From the NCBI GenBank assembly GCA_013331125.1, contig DUGW01000198.1, positions 2,502-19,912 on the forward strand: a stretch of 17,411 nucleotides of DNA, written 5' to 3'. Positions within the stretch are counted from its first letter, which is position 1. The number at the start of each line of letters is the position of its first letter. The notes beneath the pieces were generated by a model. The model had not been told where the DNA came from and did no database searches. It saw nothing but the letters and a program-made list of their open reading frames with translations. The stretch is from Candidatus Woesearchaeota archaeon. GTDB lineage: Archaea; Nanoarchaeota; Nanoarchaeia; Woesearchaeales; UBA11576. A program made the position numbers and the translations under genes. Below are positions 1 to 5,632 of the stretch, piece by piece.

Positions 1-140
1 CAGCGCCCATCAGTTCATAGGGCGGACTGACAAGGGGGATGTCCCTTACGGGGAATGTCAGTCAGCGGAGGATTGTTAGAAGAGCGGAGCTTGGCGACGG
101 GCGGAGCCGAGTGGAACGAGGCGGAGCAGGGCAGTGCTTT
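1..140 (+). other. GC-rich stem-forming segment, possibly the end of a non-coding RNA
   Basis: I see no convincing gene here; the one short reading frame has no promoter or SD site and runs into T-rich DNA. The sequence forms nested stems: CGCCC at 4-8 pairs with GGGCG at 20-24, and GACTGACA at 25-32 pairs perfectly with TGTCAGTC at 56-63, enclosing a smaller AGGG/CCCT hairpin. From 91 to 135 the plus strand is strongly purine-rich, with repeated GGCGGAGC-like words. A run of T tracts follows at about 157-190, which could end a plus-strand transcript, although those bases also encode the lysine-rich end of the next gene. It may be the 3' part of a structured RNA or repeat that begins left of the window. 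The strand is a guess. Confidence 0.35.
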
Positions 141-165
141 GTCTGCAGTATAGAAATCTTTTCTT

Positions 166-663
166 TTACTTTTTTCTTCCTTTACTCTTTCCCTGTTTAT
201 TCTTCGTTATCCATGTCAGCATCCTGAAGTATTGGTCATTCCAGAACTTCTGGTTGTGCTGATGCACTGCTGACATGTTCAGCTTTGACGCCGGGTTTCC
301 CAGGTATATCTGTGGCGCTGCTTTTCCCTGGCTGTAGAAGTATCTGTCTGCGTGTGTGTCTATCCCGCTAGGTCCTCCGTCGTATACGCAGAGTACGCTT
401 GTTGTCTTTCCCTGTCTCTGCACCTCTTCGCACAGAAGCAGGTATTTGTCATTGACCCCTGAGCTTATCGTAGCTGAATATGTCCTCTGCTCTCCATGGA
501 TGTTGAATGTCCTGTGTAGCTTGTTCTCGACCCTGAATAATGGGTTGTTCTGGGTGAGGCTTTCGCTTCCCGGGTGTCTTGTCTGCATCGCCTTGCTGTC
601 GCCGGCATATGCTGCTATCAGAAGTAATGCTCCTGCTGTTCCGACATATCTCTCTGCACCCAT
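166..663 (-). CDS. Secreted small protein of unknown function, paralogue-like to the 730-1290 gene
   Basis: This 165-residue protein has an N-terminal hydrophobic stretch (residues 8-20) that looks like a signal peptide or membrane anchor, and a strongly basic tail ending in KGRKK. I do not recognise a family. Its middle holds Cys78, then GKT at 85-87, Cys92 and DG at 95-96. The upstream neighbour (730-1290) has the same pattern at the same relative place, so the two look like diverged paralogues. The GKT is not part of a P-loop. The ATG at 663 lies about 26 bases from a TATA box at 685-692, so a leaderless transcript is plausible even though the gene follows an operon. The cysteine pair could form a disulfide outside the cell; that is inference. 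Confidence 0.7.
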   Translation of the reverse strand: MGAERYVGTAGALLLIAAYAGDSKAMQTRHPGSESLTQNNPLFRVENKLHRTFNIHGEQRTYSATISSGVNDKYLLLCEEVQRQGKTTSVLCVYDGGPSGIDTHADRYFYSQGKAAPQIYLGNPASKLNMSAVHQHNQKFWNDQYFRMLTWITKNKQGKSKGRKK

Positions 664-684
664 ATGCTTGGTATGTCGGCAGGA

Positions 685-692
685 TATTTAAT
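685..692 (-). promoter_or_regulatory. TATA box for the 166-663 gene
   Basis: On the minus strand this reads ATTAAATA, centred about 26 bases before the ATG at 663. That is the spacing expected for a leaderless archaeal transcript. It lies in the 66-base gap after the upstream operon. Confidence 0.5.
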
Positions 693-729
693 TGTTGCTT
701 TTGGTTAATAAATGGAAAAGATTATTTTG

Positions 730-1290
730 TTATCTCCTTCCCCGTCTCATCCTTGACAGGTAGCTTATCCTTTCCAGGTAGTTCCTGCTTTCCCTTCCCT
801 GGTATAGCTTCTCTGCCCTTGTCGGCGGGGTCCTTCTCTTGTCTTTGACTGAGACTATCCTGTTGAGATGTATGTGTTCCGGCTGCAGGTTGAATGTTCC
901 GTCTGGTATCGGCATTGTCCTGTGCGCGTCTGCCAGGCTGTCCAGCCTTCCGTACATCCCGTCTGCATTGCAGTCCATCATCCTTCCTGTCTTTCCTGGT
1001 GTGATGTCTGCTGCGCACGTGAGTATGTAGTCTTTCCCTGATCCCCTGATGTATGACAGGAGATATCTTATCGTCCTTCTCCCGACAGTGGCGTCGTGAT
1101 GCATCGTCCTTATCTCCAGCCCGACTCTCCTTTCCGGCTTCACCTGCCTGAGCATGGTCCATGCCGTGGTATGCACCTTGTGTGCATAGTAAGGGTCTGC
1201 CTCTGCCTGGTTAGGCGTCGCTGCTGCCAGCAATGCTGCCAATGTCGCAGTTGCGATCGGGTTTGTGGTATCTTTATTGTTTTCTTTCAT
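730..1290 (-). CDS. Secreted basic protein of unknown function (last gene of the kinase-like operon)
   Basis: This 186-residue protein starts with a short polar stretch and an alanine-rich hydrophobic segment (residues 11-25) ending in a signal-peptidase-like site near QAEAD, so export is likely. It shares with the next gene the arrangement Cys92, GKT 99-101, Cys107, DG 110-111, and a basic C-terminus (RMRRGRR). The ATG at 1290 overlaps the TGA of the preceding gene in an ATGA, with an AGGAG SD site just upstream, so translation is coupled. Another same-strand frame (722-1162) is also open, but it has no signal peptide and no match to the paralogue. Function unknown. Confidence 0.75.
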   Translation of the reverse strand: MKENNKDTTNPIATATLAALLAAATPNQAEADPYYAHKVHTTAWTMLRQVKPERRVGLEIRTMHHDATVGRRTIRYLLSYIRGSGKDYILTCAADITPGKTGRMMDCNADGMYGRLDSLADAHRTMPIPDGTFNLQPEHIHLNRIVSVKDKRRTPPTRAEKLYQGRESRNYLERISYLSRMRRGRR

Positions 1291-1655
1291 CTTAACTCCT
1301 GATCATCATGTTTTTTCCATTGTTGTATCCTGAAATGTGTTCTCCAGATATCTATGCCTTTTTCTGTGGCTATCTCACGCCTGAGTTGATTCCATCCTGA
1401 ATAACTCACTTGGTCTCCTGGAAAATCATACTCATGCATGAGGAACCATTTTCCTGCTTCCTCTCCTGAATACTGGGTATCATATATGCCTTGCTGGGCA
1501 AAGTCATGTTCGACGACTGCTTCCACATATTGTTTCAGCACCATCTGCTCGAGGAAACCATCGATCTTCAGTCCTGTGAGAGCTCTCACAGTCTTCTTCG
1601 CTCTCTGTAATGTGAGGTACAGGTGTCGTCGGTATTCTTCGCCTTCCATCTTCAA
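1287..1655 (-). CDS. Small protein of unknown function
   Basis: A protein of about 122 residues, rich in aromatic and charged residues, with no signal peptide or membrane segment. I do not recognise it. It sits between two overlapping genes in a polycistronic unit: its TGA overlaps the next ATG, and its TTG start at 1655 overlaps the previous gene's TGA (TTGA). A GGAAGGAG SD site lies about 6 bases before that TTG. An ATG two codons later (1649) is the alternative, but it would be about 13 bases from the SD site. Tight packing suggests the product works with the neighbouring unknown protein. Confidence 0.7.
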   Translation of the reverse strand: MKMEGEEYRRHLYLTLQRAKKTVRALTGLKIDGFLEQMVLKQYVEAVVEHDFAQQGIYDTQYSGEEAGKWFLMHEYDFPGDQVSYSGWNQLRREIATEKGIDIWRTHFRIQQWKKHDDQELR

Positions 1656-2671
1656 TTCCCGCTCCTTCCTCTCGCTTCCTGTTTCTGGTAGATGTGTTCG
1701 AACGGGCTCTCTCCCTGTTTCGCCATCGCGAACGCAGTGCCTGCCATCTCTCTTATCTCGTATTCTGTGAACATTCCCAGCACTGAGATGAGCTGTCCTG
1801 GCAGGTATTCTCTCCAGTACTCGATGTTCTCCTGTTGTGCTCTCTCGAGCAGTTCTGCATATAATGCGTGTCCCTCTCCGAGTTCTTTCATTGTCGAGGC
1901 GACACTTGTGTAATAATCATAGAACTCATCTTCTTTTCTGTCTAGTTCCTGTCTTATTGCTGTGAGATATCTCCTTGCAGTCTCTCCGTCGACATTCTTT
2001 ACTGCCTCTAACAGTTCTTCCTGGCTTTCTCTGTCTCCGAAATGATCTGCATACCACGCTCCTTTCTCGTCAAGATCACGATACCTGGCCAATTCCAGGA
2101 ATGCTGCTCTTGCTTCTGGAGGCACTTGTGCCATCATCTCTGCATCTGGCGTGTTTGACGTTTCCAGCATGGTGGCGTATCTTCTGGCTTGCGTATAGAG
2201 ATTGTTCTCTGGGATCTTTGTCTTCCAGTCCTTTACAGGCGCCTCTCTCAGTCTTGCGACGACACCTGCAACTGCCTCATCTTTCTGTGTCAGGGCGACG
2301 ATTGCGTCAAGGTCTCTATCTCTCCTTGCCTTATGGTTTGCCTGTATCCCTTCAAGCACTTTGAGTCTCATCTTCTGTTCAAGGCTGTAGAACTTGTCTC
2401 TTGCATTCTCTCTCATCACTCCTTCCAGCTGTTGGCATATCTTCATGCCCTGCAGGTGGAAATCTTCGTAATCCTCGCCGAGCTCTACGCCGTTCTCATG
2501 CGCTGCCCGGACCATGTCATTATGCAGTCCGAAGATCGTCTTATAGCTCTCGTCGGGGAATGATGTCAGGGACTGGTGTGTCCTCTCTTTCTTTGTAGGA
2601 TCAGCCGGGTCTGTAGCGAATACCCAATAGTTGGGCCCTGATTTCTCGATTGATAGTATTACGGGATTCAT
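1652..2671 (-). CDS. Large helical cytoplasmic protein of unknown function
   Basis: This 339-residue protein has no signal peptide or membrane helix. The first 35 residues look like beta strands (an NPVILSIEKSG start), while residues 60-330 are almost entirely charged amphipathic helix. I recognise no family or catalytic motif. The ATG at 2671 follows the stop of the kinase-like gene by 3 bases and has a GAGGT SD site inside the end of that gene, so the two are co-translated. The short N-terminal beta region followed by a long helical region suggests a scaffold or partner protein, not an enzyme; this is inference. Confidence 0.75.
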   Translation of the reverse strand: MNPVILSIEKSGPNYWVFATDPADPTKKERTHQSLTSFPDESYKTIFGLHNDMVRAAHENGVELGEDYEDFHLQGMKICQQLEGVMRENARDKFYSLEQKMRLKVLEGIQANHKARRDRDLDAIVALTQKDEAVAGVVARLREAPVKDWKTKIPENNLYTQARRYATMLETSNTPDAEMMAQVPPEARAAFLELARYRDLDEKGAWYADHFGDRESQEELLEAVKNVDGETARRYLTAIRQELDRKEDEFYDYYTSVASTMKELGEGHALYAELLERAQQENIEYWREYLPGQLISVLGMFTEYEIREMAGTAFAMAKQGESPFEHIYQKQEARGRSGN

Positions 2672-2674
2672 CTT

Positions 2675-3217
2675 TTACCTCACTCTTATCTGTTCCATCA
2701 ATCTATCAAGTGATGCTTCTACATCTCCATCAGAAGTATCTACTCTGATCACTCTTTGGTCTCCCTCAAAGAGTTCTTCATATCTCTGTAAGAGTCTCTT
2801 GTACTTCTCTTCATCTCTCTCGTGTTCACTCAATTTTGATTTTGTCCCTTTTTCAACTCTTGATACAAGTCTCTCTCGGAGTATGTCGTAATCCGCAGTG
2901 ACATAGATGATTACATCTGGTTCTGCTGCTCCTTCCATGACTGGCATCTTTCTTCCGGTGAATGCATAACCTATTGCTGGGACTGAAAATTGTGATCTTG
3001 CTGAGACTACATCCCCTCTGGTCAGTGCCTCTTCTATCAATGGTCTCATCTTTCTCATCCTGTCTTCATAGAATGGTCCTGCTCTTATGCCATCAGGTTT
3101 TTCCCAGAAATCTTCAGGTGTCTCTACCTCATCGGCTCCAAGTCTTTTACGGAGCTCATTTGCTGTGGTTGTCTTTCCTCCAGCATCAGGTCCTTCTACA
3201 ATGTATAGTTTTCCCAT
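2675..3217 (-). CDS. Thymidylate-kinase-like P-loop nucleotide kinase
   Basis: A 180-residue protein opening with beta strand and Walker A: EGPDAGGKTTT (P-loop residues 9-16), the form typical of dTMP kinases, which phosphorylate dTMP to dTDP. The C-terminal half has the expected DVIIYVTAD strand (101-109), an arginine-rich lid-like stretch (115-145) and a final helix. In the usual family motif (an Asp-Arg pair before SxxAY) this protein reads SARSQFSVPAIGYAF, so Ala73 replaces the acid. The substrate may therefore differ. ATG 3217 is chosen because GGGAGGTG lies 7 bases before it and the P-loop sits at its usual depth; an upstream in-frame start at 3244 would add 9 residues. It heads the operon with the unknown genes below it. 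Confidence 0.8.
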   Translation of the reverse strand: MGKLYIVEGPDAGGKTTTANELRKRLGADEVETPEDFWEKPDGIRAGPFYEDRMRKMRPLIEEALTRGDVVSARSQFSVPAIGYAFTGRKMPVMEGAAEPDVIIYVTADYDILRERLVSRVEKGTKSKLSEHERDEEKYKRLLQRYEELFEGDQRVIRVDTSDGDVEASLDRLMEQIRVR

Positions 3218-3254
3218 TTGAAGACACCTCCCAACACAATACACAATTCAAGAA

Positions 3255-3273
3255 CTTATATTTAAATCTTTCG
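3255..3273 (-). promoter_or_regulatory. BRE and TATA box for the kinase-like operon
   Basis: On the minus strand a CGAAAG purine box (3268-3273) is followed directly by ATTTAAATATAAG. The predicted start site near 3236 gives a leader of about 19 bases, which holds the SD site of the kinase-like gene. The box matches those at 5494-5510 and 8163-8179. Confidence 0.6.
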
Positions 3274-3324
3274 TTTTGTAACCACCTTCTAGTGACAACA
3301 AAACGGCATTTCAGGACCACGAAT

Positions 3325-3576
3325 TCATGCCTTCCAGGCGCTGTGTCCCCATTGTATCAGCAGGTCATACTCGCCCTCAGGCAGTACTGGGATATCGCAA
3401 GCCCCGAAACAACTTCCTGCCCACACCACGATGCGGGCACCTGTCTTTGCTTTCAGGGTGTCGACTACCTCTTTCGCCCTTGGCTTCAGTCCGTCAGGCA
3501 GCTGTACCAGCACTGTCTTTGCCTTCGCCTTCTCTATCAGCGAGACTGCCCTGTCAAGTTCGAGGTCGTATTCCAT
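3325..3576 (-). CDS. dph2: Truncated Dph2-like diphthamide synthesis protein (N-terminal domain only)
   Basis: The 83 residues match the start of archaeal Dph2, the radical enzyme that transfers the 3-amino-3-carboxypropyl group from S-adenosylmethionine to the elongation factor 2 histidine. Visible features are the YDLELDRA start, VLVQLPDGLKP (22-32), GSCFGACD (54-61) with the first cluster cysteine, and DLLIQWGHS (71-79). Archaeal Dph2 normally has about 330 residues and three cysteines from three domains; here the frame stops after domain one. The 80 bases before the next promoter hold no continuation in another frame that I recognise. A TATA box 27 bases before the ATG gives a leaderless start. 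It is either a remnant or a stand-alone domain; it cannot be a complete enzyme by itself. Confidence 0.65.
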   Translation of the reverse strand: MEYDLELDRAVSLIEKAKAKTVLVQLPDGLKPRAKEVVDTLKAKTGARIVVWAGSCFGACDIPVLPEGEYDLLIQWGHSAWKA

Positions 3577-3598
3577 GGTTGGTGAAAGAGGTTAGATG

Positions 3599-3607
3599 TT
3601 TATAAAT
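3599..3607 (-). promoter_or_regulatory. TATA box for the truncated dph2
   Basis: ATTTATAAA on the minus strand, centred 27 bases before the ATG at 3576, consistent with a leaderless transcript. The promoter looks intact although the gene is short. Confidence 0.6.
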
Positions 3608-3666
3608 CTATCAGTATATCTGCATACTTGGACATATTTCTGTAAAGAAGCAGCTTCCCCCTGTGT

Positions 3667-3681
3667 AAAAAGTATGTAAAA
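3667..3681 (-). terminator. Probable T-rich terminator after the 53-residue gene
   Basis: Just past the stop codon at 3688 the minus strand reads TTTTACATACTTTTT, two T tracts of the kind that end archaeal transcription without a hairpin. Confidence 0.4.
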
Positions 3682-3687
3682 GATTTC

Positions 3688-3849
3688 TTACTCGACATCT
3701 ATCATCGGCATCTCTGCCAGTTCATCCTCGAGGAAAAGGTCATCGAGGTCTTCTGAACTCAGCTCTTTCTGGTTGATCATCGACGCAAAAGTCGTCTTTT
3801 TCTTCTTCTCTGCATCTGGTAGTTCGAACAATGTTATCGCATCGGTCAT
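3688..3849 (-). CDS. 53-residue acidic protein translationally coupled to the large acidic unknown
   Basis: A short reading frame starting MTDAITLFELPDAEKKKK, with an acidic C-terminal half (about 13 Asp or Glu in the last 30 residues). Its ATG overlaps the TGA of the upstream gene as ATGA, and GGAGGCGGAG lies just ahead, so both coupling and an SD site support translation. It has no membrane segment and I do not recognise a family. The LSSEDLDDLFLEDEL stretch looks like a helical, acidic peptide of the kind that docks onto a partner. The natural guess is a partner or subunit of the 525-residue protein. Confidence 0.6.
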   Translation of the reverse strand: MTDAITLFELPDAEKKKKTTFASMINQKELSSEDLDDLFLEDELAEMPMIDVE

Positions 3850-5423
3850 TGCTCCGCCTCCGGTTCATCTGTGTATGCATCGTCACCTTCTCTTTGTTCA
3901 TGCAGGGCTATGTACCCTCCATGGTGCAGTTGATCATAAGCGTCATTCTTGAACGGTATCTGGACAGTGAACCCTCCTTTTGGCCTTGCTGCGAATCCGT
4001 TCCTTGACTTGTATATGAATACTGGCAGCAGGTTGAGTGTGCTTCTCTGCACCTGGTCGTCCCACTGTATGTCTGGTTTGAACAGTCCTGCCATCGCCTC
4101 GAGGTATCTTTCTGTCACGTCGGCGAACATGTCCCTGTATGACATGTCTTCATACTCCGGGATCTCTATCTCCAGGACGCCCTCGCCTTGGTTAAGGTAG
4201 AATCTTCTCCCTGATGCCTCTGGCATCTCATCATCATTGAATATCACGTCGATCTTGATAGGCTCTCCATACTGGGTATCGCAATGGTGGAACGCGCTTG
4301 CTATCTCTTCTGCGAGCAGCTCCCTCAGGCTGTAGTCTGCATGGCTTCCGTCGAACCTCTCTGCCAGGACCAGCTCCTTCCCTCTTTCGCTGAGTATCCT
4401 CTCGAGGTCCGGATCCTTCAGGTCGTCTTCTGTCACCTCGTCGATGAACATGTCCCTGCCTTCCTCTCTCTGGAATCCTGTCCTTGCTATCAGGCTGTCT
4501 GCTATCTTGTACGCCGCCTCCAGATACGCATCCTCTCTCTCGCCTTCGTCTGTTATGTGCGTGGTGTCTGGTGTGGCTATCTTCTTACCTATGAGCCTGT
4601 ATAGAAATCTTGACCTGAATGCGGTCCTTCTGAGATCCACATCTTCGACATGGTCTCCTTTGAACTTGAATGAGATATTGTATGCCCCCTTTATGTCTGG
4701 GGAATCGTCACCTTGTTTGCCGCCGGACCTTTCATACATCACGTCGACGATATGGTCTGTCACGTCATTTATGATGTCAAAGAGCATGTCTTCAGCCTTC
4801 TCTGCAGCCTCTTGGTTGACCTGTGTGATCTGTTTGATTATCTCAGCGAGCGGTACTTCAGCACTGTCGTCTGGTGTGGTGATCCCTGCTCTCCCTTCCT
4901 GTTCGAGCTCTTCCTCGCTCAGCTCCAGCTTCTTCTTCTCGCCATCATCTGTCGCTTCTCTCTCTTCTTTCTCCTGCATGGCCTTGTTGTATGCCTCTGC
5001 CGCTATCCTCTTCAGGAAGTTAGGTGACCTGTCATATACTTTCCTCATCTGGTCCTTGACCATCTGGGATATCTGTTCCAGGTTCTCCTTACCTGTGAAT
5101 GCGATTGAGAATTGGTAGTTTTCTTGTGGTGCCGGCAGGTCAAAGTCGGTCCTTGTCTCGAACCTCTCTGGTGGCTGCACGCCCTCGAACCCGTACATGT
5201 GTGCGAGTGCCTGTATTCCCTGGTTAAGAAGTCCTTCATAAGCCTCAGGCGGTATCTCGACTGTCTGTCGGCCGGTCTCCAGGGAGATGTACGCATCATC
5301 AACTGACTCTTCAAGGTCCTGCAGTGCTATTGCTCCCGTAGGTATCCCTTGTTTTTCTGCGAGAAGATCCGCCTCTTCTACATAGACCAGTTCGTCAGAA
5401 TCATGTGCGATTATTAAATTCAC
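3846..5423 (-). CDS. Large acidic protein of unknown function
   Basis: A 525-residue, strongly acidic, soluble protein. The first 60 residues and the last 140 look like mixed alpha/beta; residues 150-185 form a charged, low-complexity linker (KEEREATDDGEKKKLELSEE); residues 185-230 are helical. No signal peptide, membrane helix or catalytic motif is recognised. The start is GTG at 5423: no ATG lies in frame upstream, and the TATA box at 5494-5503 leaves a leader of about 50 bases. It is co-transcribed with the 53-residue gene that overlaps its stop. Function unknown. Confidence 0.7.
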   Translation of the reverse strand: MNLIIAHDSDELVYVEEADLLAEKQGIPTGAIALQDLEESVDDAYISLETGRQTVEIPPEAYEGLLNQGIQALAHMYGFEGVQPPERFETRTDFDLPAPQENYQFSIAFTGKENLEQISQMVKDQMRKVYDRSPNFLKRIAAEAYNKAMQEKEEREATDDGEKKKLELSEEELEQEGRAGITTPDDSAEVPLAEIIKQITQVNQEAAEKAEDMLFDIINDVTDHIVDVMYERSGGKQGDDSPDIKGAYNISFKFKGDHVEDVDLRRTAFRSRFLYRLIGKKIATPDTTHITDEGEREDAYLEAAYKIADSLIARTGFQREEGRDMFIDEVTEDDLKDPDLERILSERGKELVLAERFDGSHADYSLRELLAEEIASAFHHCDTQYGEPIKIDVIFNDDEMPEASGRRFYLNQGEGVLEIEIPEYEDMSYRDMFADVTERYLEAMAGLFKPDIQWDDQVQRSTLNLLPVFIYKSRNGFAARPKGGFTVQIPFKNDAYDQLHHGGYIALHEQREGDDAYTDEPEAEQ

Positions 5424-5493
5424 CCCAACTTGTCTTCTTCTCTTGCGATAAGCAATAACTTAATCACTCGAGAGTAAAAACAATATTTGAGGT

Positions 5494-5510
5494 CATATAT
5501 AAACCTTTCG
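5494..5510 (-). promoter_or_regulatory. BRE and TATA box for the 3846-5423 gene
   Basis: On the minus strand CGAAAG is followed by GTTTATATATG. The predicted start near 5473 gives a leader of about 50 bases before the GTG at 5423. The box is nearly identical to the one at 8163-8179. Confidence 0.6.
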
Positions 5511-5513
5511 TAA

Positions 5514-5606
5514 CTAGAAAGTGACAGAAACTGTTGATGTGGCTTCTTCAGCCACAGATATCATCTCCCTGTATTTCGGCAGGGCGATTGTATCGAGATG
5601 AAGCAT
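5514..5606 (-). CDS. Possible 30-residue peptide
   Basis: The gap between the coiled-coil gene and the next promoter holds one open frame of 30 codons, beginning MLHLDTIALPKYREM and ending TAG at 5514. It has no SD site and no TATA box at the right distance, so it would need readthrough from the upstream gene. A 6-base-pair hairpin (GTGGCT/AGCCAC, 5537-5553) lies inside it. It may be a chance frame in a 3' untranslated region. Confidence 0.18.
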   Translation of the reverse strand: MLHLDTIALPKYREMISVAEEATSTVSVTF

Positions 5607-5615
5607 ATAAAAACG
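5605..5615 (-). terminator. Short T tract after the coiled-coil gene
   Basis: The minus strand reads CGTTTTTATATG about 20 bases past the stop codon of the coiled-coil gene. It could serve as a T-tract terminator. Weak on its own. Confidence 0.25.
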
Positions 5616-5632
5616 ATTTAAGCGCTTTCTGC

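Noticed and set aside
722..1162. 146-codon frame overlapping the secreted protein gene on the same strand
   Set aside because: It has no signal peptide, no coupling to the upstream gene and a polar low-complexity product. The competing frame has an SD site, ATGA coupling and a paralogue.
166..1290. GKT in both secreted proteins as a P-loop
   Set aside because: There is no preceding GxxxxG strand-loop, and both proteins have export signals. The GKT lies between two cysteines, so ATP binding is unlikely.
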